Positions 1 through 7,993 of a DNA stretch of 64,000 nucleotides are shown here, in pieces (the stretch's first letter is position 1; the number at the start of each line of letters is the position of its first letter). The stretch spans positions 1-64,000 of the forward strand of contig CAVZXS010000017.1 of NCBI GenBank assembly GCA_963779325.1, written 5' to 3'. The position numbers and the translations under genes were made by a program. The DNA comes from CAVZXS01 sp963779325 (lineage in GTDB: Bacteria > Bacteroidota > Bacteroidia > Chitinophagales > Chitinophagaceae). Under the pieces are notes generated by a model, which searched no databases, was not told where the DNA came from, and saw nothing but the letters and a program-made list of their open reading frames with translations.

Positions 1-229
1 GCCTACCGCACTCACTATTAGCGTTGCGCCTGTAGAAGCAGAAATGCTAAAGCTTCCGTTGGCATCAGCACTTGTTCCCGACTTAGATCCTTTTACTTTT
101 ACGGTGGCATCCGGGTATACCCGAGCCAGTTGCGTCTGTTACCGTTCCGGTGACAGTTTTTGTTTGAGCCCATAATTGCTGTGTAAGCAATATGAGTCCA
201 CTCAATAAGAGCAGTTTCAGTTTTCTCAT
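1..229 (-). pseudogene. SusC/RagA TonB-linked receptor, N-terminal fragment with frameshift
   Basis: Read leftwards from ATG at 229, the product starts with a signal peptide (MRKLKLLLLSGLILL, ending LWAQ) and then TKTVTGTVTDATGSGIPG. This is the start of the carboxypeptidase-like regulatory domain that precedes the TonB plug in SusC/RagA receptors, the outer-membrane importers of glycans and peptides. The frame then hits a stop at 83-85. If one base near 109-110 is ignored, the reading continues as ATVKVKGSKSGTSADANG and then SFSISASTGATLIVSAVG to the window edge, which is the canonical continuation. So a one-base insertion is present, or the sequence has an error. The rest of the gene, normally about 1000 codons, lies outside the window. 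The family call is secure; whether the gene is functional is open. Confidence 0.8.
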
Positions 230-256
230 GTGTGTTAATTTTAATTAAGAAGTAGA

Positions 257-287
257 CAAATATATATGTTAACGGCACGTTAACAAA
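257..287 (-). promoter_or_regulatory. Bacteroidota promoter with a palindromic operator candidate in the spacer
   Basis: On the minus strand, TTTG (287-284), 19 bases, then TATATTTG (264-257) match the Bacteroidota -33/-7 consensus with ideal spacing. The ATG of the SusC-like gene lies 27 bases downstream. The spacer is nearly filled by the perfect inverted repeat GTTAACG-GCA-CGTTAAC (268-284). Its position between the two promoter boxes fits a repressor or activator site; the binding protein is unknown. Confidence 0.7.
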
Positions 288-327
288 AAAATAAAGACAA
301 AAAAAGCCGTGCAAAATGCTGCACGGC
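285..327 (-). terminator. Rho-independent terminator of the zinc peptidase gene
   Basis: Arms GCCGTGCA (306-313) and TGCACGGC (320-327) pair perfectly around a 6-base loop. On the minus strand the hairpin is followed by a long T-rich run (305-285). It lies 43 bases past the stop of the upstream metallopeptidase gene and runs directly into the next promoter. Confidence 0.85.
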
Positions 328-369
328 CGTATAAAATAAAATTTTACCTTTTATAGATATTCTTCACTC

Positions 370-1056
370 CTACCTGTCCCTATTACCCAAATAAATCATA
401 ACATACTGAATAAGAGTAACTACAGCTGCTAAGGCGGCTACTACATAGGTGGTGGCGGCCCATTTTAAAGCATCCTTGGCCTTTGGGTATTCTTGTTGGT
501 TAGTTACGTTGGTCGTATCCAACCAAGCCAAGGCCCTTTTACTGGCATCAAACTCTACCGGTAAAGTAATTAAAGAGAAAAGGGCTGTTGCTGCAAATAA
601 AATGATACCGATCAATAATAAAGAGGGGAAAGTCTTTATCAACACTATACCTGCCAGTAAAACCCAGTGTACCAAATTAGAACTTACCTGTACCACAGGC
701 ACCAAGCGGCTTCGCATCATTAGCCAACTGTATTGGGTGGCATGCTGTACGGCATGTCCGCATTCGTGAGCGGCTACCGCAGCTGCCGAAATACTGGTTC
801 CGCTGTACACATCGGGGCTGAGGTTTACAGTTTTATTACCGGGGTTATAATGGTCGCTCAAAAAACCCTGAACGGACACAACTTGTACATCATAGATGCC
901 ATTTTCCTTAAGCATTTTTTCGGCTATTTCTTTGCCCGACATACCATTGGCCAAGCCCATTTTGCTGTACTTGGTAAACTTTCTTTTCAGTACCATAGAT
1001 ACCAGCATACTGATAGCTACAAAAATCAAAGAAACAATCATAATTGACGGTGTCAT
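370..1056 (-). CDS. Zinc metallopeptidase of the YugP family (PF04298), membrane-embedded
   Basis: The product is 228 residues, the usual length of this family. An N-terminal hydrophobic segment (about 3-22) is followed by a soluble stretch and the zinc motif HECGHAVQH near residue 97, where the two His and the Glu form the HExxH site. At least two more membrane segments follow (about 130-165 and 205-222). Members are integral-membrane neutral zinc peptidases of unknown physiological substrate. The gene stands alone, with its own terminator downstream and about 550 bases of upstream DNA. The start at ATG 1056 gives the expected N-terminal anchor. Confidence 0.85.
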   Translation of the reverse strand: MTPSIMIVSLIFVAISMLVSMVLKRKFTKYSKMGLANGMSGKEIAEKMLKENGIYDVQVVSVQGFLSDHYNPGNKTVNLSPDVYSGTSISAAAVAAHECGHAVQHATQYSWLMMRSRLVPVVQVSSNLVHWVLLAGIVLIKTFPSLLLIGIILFAATALFSLITLPVEFDASKRALAWLDTTNVTNQQEYPKAKDALKWAATTYVVAALAAVVTLIQYVMIYLGNRDR

Positions 1057-1365
1057 ATCTTATACTTTTTAGATAATTAATGTAACAAATCTACGACCAA
1101 ATTAGTTTTGCGGGGCCCCAAATTCAATTGTGTCATTTTACATTGCCTTTTTGGCATTTATGTAAAGAAAAAATTTTTTTGGCGCTTAATCACCGCCTGT
1201 AAATCATTCAAGTAATACCTACTGAATTTGTTCTAAACAATTGATAATTAAATAGTTGTATTAAAAAAATTTAGGCTGTTCTTTATAACTTAATCGCTCT
1301 TTTATCAGTTAAAAGTTATACACAAGCCCGAAAATTAATTTTGCAATGTGAGCCATATTTGTAAT

Positions 1366-1435
1366 TTAGTGCCAGAATTTAATGGGTTAGTAAGTAAAAG
1401 GGTCGGTCGTAAGATTGGCCCTTTTTACTTTTTAT
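1366..1435 (+). ncRNA. Possible small RNA ending in a terminator hairpin (1392-1430)
   Basis: The 550-base gap 1057-1605 holds no convincing protein gene. It does hold a strong stem: bases 1392-1404 pair with 1417-1430 (about 13 pairs with one bulged T), ending in a T-rich stretch. No gene on the plus strand lies upstream for it to terminate. A weak -7-like box (CATATTTG, 1354-1361) is placed to start a transcript of about 65-70 bases ending at the hairpin. The -33 box is absent, so this is only a candidate; a bare terminator or repeat relic is equally possible. Confidence 0.3.
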
Positions 1436-1605
1436 AAACTCGCCGATATTGCATTTATTTTTCTTCGCTTTTTTTCTTCCTCCGCGTTTATAATCACAAT
1501 TATTTTTTTCTGTTTTTTAAATTCTTTACCGGCCATTTTATTTTATATAAGTCACTTTTTTAAAAAAATAAATTCACAGAAAAAATGAAACACTAATTTT
1601 AATCT

Positions 1606-2979
1606 ATGAGCAAAATAAAAACATCTTTCTTTTGTCAGAATTGCGGTTATGAAAGTACCAAGTGGATTGGTAAATGTCCGTCATGCAGTCAATGGAATAC
1701 GTTTGTGGAAGAATTGGTTCAAAAGGATAATAAAAAAAATGAAACCGGGTGGAGTGATTATACAGAAGATAAAAGAAAGAACAAAACAATTGCACTAAAC
1801 GATATAAGCACCAAAGAAGAAAAACGATTAACTGCAAGTGATACGGAACTAAACCGGGTGTTGGGCGGCGGCATTGTCGGCGGCAGCATTGTACTCATTG
1901 CCGGCGAACCGGGAATTGGTAAATCAACTTTGTTTTTGCAAATAGGATTACAATTAAATACCGTTACCGTACTTTATATCAGCGGCGAAGAGAGCGAACA
2001 GCAAATTAAAATGCGTGCCGACCGTTTGAATTTAAAGAACGATAATTTTTATTTATTAACCGAAACATCTACGCAAACTATTTTCCAGGAAATTAAAAAA
2101 CTAAAACCCGGTTTAGTCATTGTTGATTCCATTCAAACATTGCAAACTACGTTCATTGATTCATCACCCGGCAGCGTATCGCAAATAAGAGAATGCGCCG
2201 CCGAGTTTCAAAAATTTGCTAAAGAAACCAATACGCCTGTTTTTTTAATCGGTCATATTACCAAAGACGGAAGCATAGCGGGGCCCAAAATTTTAGAACA
2301 CATGGTAGACACTGTATTGCAGTTTGAAGGAGACAGGCACTATGCTTACAGAATATTGAGAACGCTGAAGAACCGCTTTGGCAGTACATCTGAGCTGGGT
2401 ATATATGAAATGACGGATGCCGGCATGCGCGGTGTAACCAACCCCAGCGAAATTTTAATTACACAAAAAGAAGATCACTTAAGCGGCATCGCCATCGCAG
2501 CGACTATTGAAGGTATGCGGCCATTATTAATAGAAGTACAGGCATTGGTTACGCAATCCGTGTACGGTACGCCACAACGAACGGTAAGCGGTTTCGATTC
2601 AAAAAGATTACAATTATTATTAGCCGTATTGGAAAAACGTGGTGGTTTCCATTTTGGATTAAAAGATGTTTTTTTAAATATTGCCGGCGGTATAAAAGTA
2701 GAAGACCCGTCCATTGACCTGGCTGTTTTGTGCGCATTACTTTCTTCTTACGAAGATGTTTCATTGCCGCAGCATATTTGTTTTTCGGGTGAAATAGGAT
2801 TGAGCGGTGAAGTACGTGCGGTAAACAGAATTGAACAACGGATTGCCGAAGCGGAGAAATTAGGCTTCGAAAAAATAATCGTGTCCAAGTACAATCAAAA
2901 AGGATTGTCAAAACAAAAATTTAATATTGAAGTGATCATGATGGGAAAAGTGGAAGAAGTGTATCAATATCTTTTTTAA
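1606..2979 (+). CDS. radA: DNA repair protein RadA/Sms
   Basis: The product is 457 residues, standard length for RadA, the branch-migration ATPase that helps process recombination intermediates. An N-terminal C4 zinc finger (C10, C13, C24, C27) is followed by a RecA-like core with Walker A GEPGIGKST near residue 100. The RadA signature KNRFG follows near residue 255, and a Lon-like C-terminal domain covers about 280-457. All diagnostic motifs are intact. The gene appears to be a single-gene unit, with comF downstream after 124 bases. The start codon at 1606 places the zinc finger at the usual distance from the N-terminus. Confidence 0.97.
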   Translation: MSKIKTSFFCQNCGYESTKWIGKCPSCSQWNTFVEELVQKDNKKNETGWSDYTEDKRKNKTIALNDISTKEEKRLTASDTELNRVLGGGIVGGSIVLIAGEPGIGKSTLFLQIGLQLNTVTVLYISGEESEQQIKMRADRLNLKNDNFYLLTETSTQTIFQEIKKLKPGLVIVDSIQTLQTTFIDSSPGSVSQIRECAAEFQKFAKETNTPVFLIGHITKDGSIAGPKILEHMVDTVLQFEGDRHYAYRILRTLKNRFGSTSELGIYEMTDAGMRGVTNPSEILITQKEDHLSGIAIAATIEGMRPLLIEVQALVTQSVYGTPQRTVSGFDSKRLQLLLAVLEKRGGFHFGLKDVFLNIAGGIKVEDPSIDLAVLCALLSSYEDVSLPQHICFSGEIGLSGEVRAVNRIEQRIAEAEKLGFEKIIVSKYNQKGLSKQKFNIEVIMMGKVEEVYQYLF

Positions 2980-3103
2980 TAATATTATTTAACCGGTAAA
3001 AACTGAGCATACCCGGAAAACTATTTTGTGAAAACACATGCTTTATTTTTTTATAAGAAAAAAACCACCGGGCTAATTGCAAATTCAACTTTAAAATAAT
3101 TAT

Positions 3104-3802
3104 ATGCTGCAGTTTAAAGAAATAAAAGAATCACTGGTTCATCTTTTTTTTCCGCATGTATGTGCCGGCTGCGGAAGCGATTTAATAAACGAAGAAGCAC
3201 AGCTTTGTTTGCGCTGCACGGCCAATATGCCTGAAACGAATTTTCAAATGCATGCTAATAACCCCGTTGAAAAAATGTTTTGGGGAAGAGTTCCGTTGGT
3301 TAGTGCAACGGCACAATATTATTTTACAAAGGAGTCTTTAATGCAGCATATCATGCATCAATTTAAATACAAAGGCAATAAAGAACTGGGGCTTTTCCTG
3401 GGCCGGATGATGGGCGAATACCTGAAACGATCGAACCGTTTCGGGGTAGATGGGCTGGTGCCACTGCCATTATTTCCTGCCAAGGAGCGGAAAAGAGGCT
3501 ACAACCAAGCTACCCTTTTGTGCGAGGGGATGTCAGAATCGATGGGAATACCGGTAATAAGCACTGCGGTAGCCCGAAAAGAGCATACGGATACCCAAAC
3601 CAAAAAGGGCCGGGTAGACAGGTGGCAAAATATGGAAGGCAAATTTGAACTGACTAATAAAGAGGAACTAAGTGGCAAACACCTGCTGCTGGTGGATGAT
3701 GTGGTAACGACCGGCGCCACCTTGGAAGCCTGCGGTGCCGTTTTATTAGAAGCGGAAAATACAAAACTCAGTGTTGCTACGCTTTGTTTTGCCTCGAGAT
3801 AA
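3104..3802 (+). CDS. comF: ComF family phosphoribosyltransferase-like protein
   Basis: The product is 232 residues. Paired cysteines C20/C23 and C35/C38 form the N-terminal zinc-ribbon typical of ComF. The C-terminal half carries the PRPP-binding loop LLLVDDVVTTGATLEACG (about 194-211) of type I phosphoribosyltransferases. ComF proteins are needed for DNA uptake during natural transformation in some bacteria; the enzymatic substrate is unknown. The gene follows radA on the same strand. Its presence together with radA fits recombination or transformation, but that link is inference. Confidence 0.9.
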   Translation: MLQFKEIKESLVHLFFPHVCAGCGSDLINEEAQLCLRCTANMPETNFQMHANNPVEKMFWGRVPLVSATAQYYFTKESLMQHIMHQFKYKGNKELGLFLGRMMGEYLKRSNRFGVDGLVPLPLFPAKERKRGYNQATLLCEGMSESMGIPVISTAVARKEHTDTQTKKGRVDRWQNMEGKFELTNKEELSGKHLLLVDDVVTTGATLEACGAVLLEAENTKLSVATLCFASR

Positions 3803-3835
3803 AGTTGTTTTACTAAAAGAATGACTGATCAATAT

Positions 3836-3870
3836 GCAATGGGCAATTTGCAATAGGCAAATATCAAAAT
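3836..3870 (+). repeat. Short imperfect tandem repeat, GCAATGGGCAA type
   Basis: Two near-copies, GCAATGGGCAA and GCAATAGGCAA, lie 12 bases apart in the gap between comF and the beta-helix lipoprotein gene. I know of no function. The remainder of the 160-base gap is AT-rich and carries only the -7 box at 3961-3968. Confidence 0.5.
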
Positions 3871-3960
3871 AGGCTCCTTTTTATATTTATATAATAATAA
3901 GATACCTAATCTAGCGTTCTCAATGAATGAAATGTTAAGGTGAAAACAAAATAGTTACAT

Positions 3961-3968
3961 TATTTTTG
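3961..3968 (+). promoter_or_regulatory. -7 box TATTTTTG upstream of the beta-helix lipoprotein gene
   Basis: TATTTTTG fits TAnnTTTG. No TTTG is seen 19-21 bases upstream. A start point near 3975 would put the first two start codons of the following frame at or before +1. Confidence 0.45.
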
Positions 3969-5513
3969 ATGCCAATGAAAGCTGTCAGTCTTTTTATTTT
4001 ATACCGATTGGGCAAACAATATAGTATCCCGAAAAATCGGGATACTATTTGTTTGACACCATCGGCATTTACCACTGTAAGATTTTTAAAATATTGGCAT
4101 ATTTTAAAAATCACATTGGTATTATCTGTTACCGTTCTTCTTTTTGCATGCAAAAAAGAATCCTTTATTACAGCCGCCGACGCAAGGGTTACCCTTACTG
4201 CCGATACATTGAAATATGATACGCTCTTTACGTCGACAGGTTCTACAAGCAGGGTTTTTAAAATAATCAATGAAAACGACAGAAAACTAAAGGTTTCCAG
4301 AGTAAAAATAATGGGCGGCGCTTCCTCTGCTTATAAAATAAATGTAGATGGCATCGTGGGTCCCGAAGTAAACGACCTTGAACTGGAACCTAATGACAGT
4401 ATCTATGTTTTTGTACAGGTAACTGTAAATCCATCAGCCGCCAACCTGCCCTTTGTTATTCGGGACAGTGTTCTTATTAATTATAATGGTAAAGACCGTT
4501 TTGTACAGTTAGAAGCCTGGGGGCAAAACGCACATTTTTTTCGCAATAAAAAAATTATAGCCGATGAAACCTGGGCAAATGATTTGCCTTATGTAATTCT
4601 CGGCGCTTTGGTGGTAGATACCAATAAGACATTAACCATAAATAAAGGATGCCGTATTTATGTACATGCCGATGCGCCGATTATTGTTGATGGCAGCCTG
4701 AAAATAAACGGGCAAAAAGACACCGCCGACTATGTTTATTTTCGCGGCGACAGATTGGATGACCCGTATAGAGATTACCCTGCAGGTTGGCCCGGCATTT
4801 TTATCCGCGGCAGCAGTAAGGACAATGTTTTTAATTACGCCGTTATTAAAAATGCATACCAAGCCATTGCTTTGCAAGACCCTGCCGCTAATGCAAACCC
4901 CAAGCTTACGCTGAATGAATGTATTATTGATAATGCTTTTGATGCAGGTATTATCGCCGTTAATTCAAGTATTACAGCTAAAAATTTATTGGTAAGTAAT
5001 TGCGGACAAAATATTGCGTTGGCAAAAGGAGGTAAGTATCAATTTACTCATTGTACTGTTGCAAGCTATTCCAATAATTTTATTCTGCATAAAAATCCCG
5101 TGCTGTTTATCAGCAATTTTATTAGAGTAAACAATGTGCCCCAGCCGGAAGATATGGATGCGGCGTTTACCAATTGCATTTTTTGGGGTGATAGCAGCTT
5201 TGCGGTTGAAAATGAAGTAGTAACTCAAAAAGATAACGGCAAAGCCTTTGATGTACGGTTTGTAAATGTATTGTGGAGAGTAAACGCGACTCCCGCCAAT
5301 ATAACACCGCCTGTACCTTTAGTAGTTATAAATAATCTGGCTCCTTTGTTTGACAGTATTAATACAGCTAAAAACTATTATGATTTTAGAATAAAGGGTG
5401 AGTCTCCCGCAAAAGATAAAGGAATAAATACAGCGGTTCTTATCGATTTAGATGGTAAACCAAGACCGATTGGCTTGCTTCCCGATTTAGGATGTTATGA
5501 GAAGGCCCCCTAA
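3966..5513 (+). CDS. Lipoprotein with right-handed parallel beta-helix repeats
   Basis: The open frame encodes 515 residues. The hydrophobic run ILKITLVLSVTVLLFAC ending in CKK is a lipoprotein signal, but it sits about 60 residues from the first possible start. No ATG lies closer; TTG at 4053 is possible. Residues about 200-430 hold short hydrophobic repeats typical of a beta-helix with polysaccharide-binding folds. The C-terminal SPAKDKGI...DLDGKPRP...DLGCYE is the choice-of-anchor-Q-like ending. It is probably anchored at the cell surface. No enzymatic residue can be named. The early frame also contains a long palindrome (4013-4055), which supports a start downstream of it. Confidence 0.7.
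   Translation: MMPMKAVSLFILYRLGKQYSIPKNRDTICLTPSAFTTVRFLKYWHILKITLVLSVTVLLFACKKESFITAADARVTLTADTLKYDTLFTSTGSTSRVFKIINENDRKLKVSRVKIMGGASSAYKINVDGIVGPEVNDLELEPNDSIYVFVQVTVNPSAANLPFVIRDSVLINYNGKDRFVQLEAWGQNAHFFRNKKIIADETWANDLPYVILGALVVDTNKTLTINKGCRIYVHADAPIIVDGSLKINGQKDTADYVYFRGDRLDDPYRDYPAGWPGIFIRGSSKDNVFNYAVIKNAYQAIALQDPAANANPKLTLNECIIDNAFDAGIIAVNSSITAKNLLVSNCGQNIALAKGGKYQFTHCTVASYSNNFILHKNPVLFISNFIRVNNVPQPEDMDAAFTNCIFWGDSSFAVENEVVTQKDNGKAFDVRFVNVLWRVNATPANITPPVPLVVINNLAPLFDSINTAKNYYDFRIKGESPAKDKGINTAVLIDLDGKPRPIGLLPDLGCYEKAP
4013..4055. repeat. Long palindromic repeat near the lipoprotein start
   Basis: Bases 4013-4032 and 4037-4055 are inverted copies (19 pairs with one bulged T) around an AAAA loop, core ATAGTATCCCGA/TCGGGATACTAT. 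The inner TCCCGA...TCGGGA theme recurs at 30656-30669. It may be a dispersed repeat or a leader hairpin. Confidence 0.75.
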
Positions 5514-5541
5514 ACACCAATGCCCTTTAGATAAAATATTT

Positions 5542-5575
5542 TGCCCCATCGGGGCATTGTGTTTATAGAAAAATC
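5542..5575 (+). repeat. Palindrome plus TTTATAGAAA tail, copy A
   Basis: TGCCCC-ATC-GGGGCA (5542-5556) is followed after 5 bases by TTTATAGAAAAA. The same layout, with a different palindrome each time, is found at 5721-5751, 17109-17136, 30718-30747 and 30832-30860. The hairpin lies 28 bases past the lipoprotein stop and may also slow transcription. Confidence 0.7.
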
Positions 5576-5590
5576 ATCTTCATTGTATTA

Positions 5591-5607
5591 CGGCTCCTGC
5601 GGAGCCG
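5591..5607. repeat. Palindrome CGGCTCC-TGC-GGAGCCG
   Basis: A 7-base perfect inverted repeat that extends with a 2-base bulge to TTAC/GTAA. The head is nearly identical to copy B at 5737-5751 (both contain GCTCCTGCGGAGC). The gap 5514-5858 holds three such palindromes and the gpx -7 box, and no gene. Confidence 0.65.
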
Positions 5608-5720
5608 CGTAAAATCTATCATTTGTTAATCAAACAGATAAAAAAAACCTTCAGGATTTTTCTGATGAAATAAGTTTACGAGGCTCCTCCTATGCAGCCC
5701 GGTATTACTAAAAGGTATGT

Positions 5721-5751
5721 TTTACTATAAACACGTAGCTCCTGCGGAGCT
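5721..5751 (-). repeat. Palindrome plus TTTATAGTAAA tail, copy B
   Basis: Read on the minus strand: AGCTCC-GCA-GGAGCT, then ACGTG and TTTATAGTAAA. It has the same layout as copy A, in the opposite orientation. Confidence 0.65.
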
Positions 5752-5822
5752 TAATTCAATGACATTGACCTAAATCCCCACGGCGGAAAATTCAAATTTA
5801 TTCAGAAACAACATTTAGTACT

Positions 5823-5830
5823 TAACTTTG
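5823..5830 (+). promoter_or_regulatory. -7 box TAACTTTG of the glutathione peroxidase gene
   Basis: A perfect TAnnTTTG, 28 bases before ATG 5859. It implies a start point near 5837, which excludes TTG 5832 as the translation start. Confidence 0.65.
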
Positions 5831-5858
5831 TTTGATATTATTCATTCAACTATTTTTT

Positions 5859-6377
5859 ATGAAAACATTATTTCTCTCGTTGATTTTAGCCGCTACACTA
5901 ACCGGTTCTTCTATTTATGATTTTAAAGTAAAAGGACTTGACGGAAAAGAAATTGATTTTTCTGCTTACAAAGGCAAAAAAATTATGATAGTCAACACAG
6001 CTTCCAAATGCGGCCTTACACCTCAATACGAAGGCTTGGAAAAATTATATGCTCAATACAAGGATAAGTTGGTGATCATCGGTTTTCCCGCCAACAACTT
6101 TGCCGGCCAGGAACCGGGTACCAACAGCGAGATAAAAGAATTTTGTAAAAAGAACTTCGGTGTAAGTTTCCCGATGGCCGAAAAAATTTCAGTAAAAGGT
6201 GATGATGCACATGCTTTATATATCTATTTAAAAAAAGAAGCCGCAGCCAAGGGTTTTGCCGATCCGGTGCAATGGAACTTCGGTAAATTCCTGATTGATG
6301 AAAAAGGGGAGTTGGTTGCTACTTTTTCTCCCAAAACATTGCCGATGAGTGAGGATATTTTGAAATATTTGAATTAG
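5859..6377 (+). CDS. Glutathione peroxidase-like thiol peroxidase, exported
   Basis: From ATG 5859 the product is 172 residues. A short signal peptide (MKTLFLSLILAATLTG) precedes the peroxidase fold. The active-site segment NTASKCGLTPQYEGLEKL has cysteine, not selenocysteine. Also present are GFPANNFAGQEPG with the catalytic Gln/Asn region and the WNFGKFLID motif with the conserved Trp. Such enzymes reduce hydroperoxides, usually with thioredoxin as electron donor. Export to the periplasm is inferred from the signal peptide. An upstream TTG (5832) is in frame but precedes the likely transcription start. A second paralogue lies at 62194-62868. Confidence 0.9.
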   Translation: MKTLFLSLILAATLTGSSIYDFKVKGLDGKEIDFSAYKGKKIMIVNTASKCGLTPQYEGLEKLYAQYKDKLVIIGFPANNFAGQEPGTNSEIKEFCKKNFGVSFPMAEKISVKGDDAHALYIYLKKEAAAKGFADPVQWNFGKFLIDEKGELVATFSPKTLPMSEDILKYLN

Positions 6378-6400
6378 TATAATCAATAAATAATTATTTT

Positions 6401-6434
6401 ATCCGGTACAATACTAATGTGCCGGATTTTTTTA
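6401..6434 (+). terminator. Terminator after the glutathione peroxidase gene
   Basis: ATCCGGTACA (6401-6410) pairs with TGTGCCGGAT (6418-6427, one G-T pair) and is followed by T7. It lies 23 bases past the stop codon. Confidence 0.85.
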
Positions 6435-6464
6435 TTTATTACACCAATCATGCTTCTTTGATTT

Positions 6465-6472
6465 TATATTTG
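6465..6472 (+). promoter_or_regulatory. -7 box TATATTTG directly before holB
   Basis: A perfect TAnnTTTG only 5 bases upstream of ATG 6478, so the transcript probably starts at or next to the start codon (leaderless). Confidence 0.6.
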
Positions 6473-6477
6473 CCCCA

Positions 6478-7701
6478 ATGCAATTTCAATCCATCATAGG
6501 TCAATCAGAAATCAAGCAACATTTGGCAGAAATGGTGCAGCACAACCGGCTCAGCCATGCGTTGTTGTTTTTGGGCAAAGAAGGCAGCGGTTCTTTGCAA
6601 ATGGCCATTGCATTGGCGCAGTATTTAACCTGCGAAAAAGTAAGCGGTCGCCAATCGGCTAATCAAATTGTTCAAACGGGTCCTTCGCTTTTTGGCGATG
6701 AACCTGAACAAGCTCCCGCGCCGACTCAAAAACCTTCAGATAGCTGCGGCAACTGTTCAAGTTGTCTTAAGGCTTCGCAACTCGTTCACCCCGATATTCA
6801 TTTCAGCTACCCGGTGGTTACAAAAAAAAGCGGCACCCCGCCGCTAAGTACGGACTACATAAGCGAATGGCGTGAGTTTATAAAATTGTACCCGTACGGA
6901 AATACCTACGATTGGTTACAATTAATCGGCGCCGAAAACAAGCAGGGCAATATTACTGCGCATGAGTGCAATGACATTATTCGCAAACTGAGTCTGAAAA
7001 GTTTTGAGAGTGAATATAAAATTCTCATTATGTGGATGCCCGAATACTTGGGCAATGAAGGAAATAAATTATTAAAACTCATTGAAGAGCCGCCGCCCAA
7101 TACATTATTTATATTGGCGGCCGAAAATGAATCAATGATGTTGCCTACTATATTAAGCAGGTGCCAATTGGTAAAAATTCCGATGCATGAAACCGGCGAT
7201 ATAGAAGAAGCCTTAATAAACAGGAACGGCACGGCGGCCGATAAAGCAAGACAGATAGCGGGTATAAGCGAGGGCAATTACAGGGAAGCTTTGCAATTAG
7301 TACAACACGCTGAGGAAGATTGGCAAAGCCTGCTGCGTGATTGGCTAAATGCTATTTTAAAAACCGGCCCTACGGCACAAACCAAGTGGGTGGAGGAAAT
7401 AAGTAAGCAGGGAAGAGAAAAGCAAAAACAGTTTCTCCGTTATTTTAATCATTTGCTGGAGCAGGCAATTCGCCTCAGTATTATGGGCGATAATGCCATC
7501 GGTCTTGCCGATAATGAACGGGATTTTGCCCTGCGACTGAATAAAATTGCTGCTATAGAGCAGCAGCAGGCCATTATTGAAGAGCTGGACCGTGCCACTT
7601 ACTACATAGAACGTAATGCCAACGCCAAAATCCTCTTTCATGCACTTACCATCAAGCTTTATCATATCATTCAGGACAAAATTGTATTTTTGACCAATTG
7701 A
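6478..7701 (+). CDS. holB: DNA polymerase III clamp-loader subunit delta-prime
   Basis: The product is 407 residues and starts MQFQSIIGQSEIKQHL...LSHALLFLG, the conserved opening of delta-prime/DnaX-type AAA proteins. The phosphate loop is degenerate (GKEGSGS, no GKT), as in non-ATP-binding delta-prime. A four-cysteine zinc module (DSCGNCSSC) near residue 100 is followed by HPDIHF. LLKLIEEPPPNTLFIL and SRC (sensor and Arg/Cys region) follow. It loads the sliding clamp with DnaX and HolA. It is followed after 292 bases by ricT, the usual Bacteroidota neighbour. ATG 6478 fits both family length and promoter position. Confidence 0.93.
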   Translation: MQFQSIIGQSEIKQHLAEMVQHNRLSHALLFLGKEGSGSLQMAIALAQYLTCEKVSGRQSANQIVQTGPSLFGDEPEQAPAPTQKPSDSCGNCSSCLKASQLVHPDIHFSYPVVTKKSGTPPLSTDYISEWREFIKLYPYGNTYDWLQLIGAENKQGNITAHECNDIIRKLSLKSFESEYKILIMWMPEYLGNEGNKLLKLIEEPPPNTLFILAAENESMMLPTILSRCQLVKIPMHETGDIEEALINRNGTAADKARQIAGISEGNYREALQLVQHAEEDWQSLLRDWLNAILKTGPTAQTKWVEEISKQGREKQKQFLRYFNHLLEQAIRLSIMGDNAIGLADNERDFALRLNKIAAIEQQQAIIEELDRATYYIERNANAKILFHALTIKLYHIIQDKIVFLTN

Positions 7702-7774
7702 GGTGGAAAGTGGACTGTGAGATAATAATGTAAGAAAGTGAATTTTTGGTTAACAGGGGTTCACCTTACTATGA

Positions 7775-7782
7775 TACTTTTG
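7775..7782 (+). promoter_or_regulatory. -7 box TACTTTTG with a long leader before ricT
   Basis: TACTTTTG fits TAnnTTTG and predicts a leader of about 205 bases to ATG 7994. The leader contains an imperfect hairpin (TTCAGCG...CGCTGCTGAA, near 7796-7817). No riboswitch class is recognised in it. A separate small RNA in this gap is possible. Confidence 0.5.
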
Positions 7783-7993
7783 TGGCGTCGCACTCTTCAG
7801 CGTTCAATCGCTGCTGAACATATACAATCACTCCGATAATGCCCTGACCGGCATTCAAAAGATAAGAGGAGTTTCGGTATACAGCAATCACTGCCCCTTA
7901 GTATCAACACAGTTTAACTCAAAACATTTTTTAATCAACCGGGCAATATCAATTTTACAAAAGAAATTGAATTGCACTTAAAATAGTAAACAA

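Noticed and set aside
5859..6377. Selenocysteine in glutathione peroxidase
   Set aside because: The active-site codon is Cys and no in-frame TGA or SECIS-like hairpin is seen; the same holds at 62194-62868.
7796..7817. Riboswitch in the ricT leader
   Set aside because: A hairpin with a 2-base bulge is present, but no known aptamer core can be recognised.
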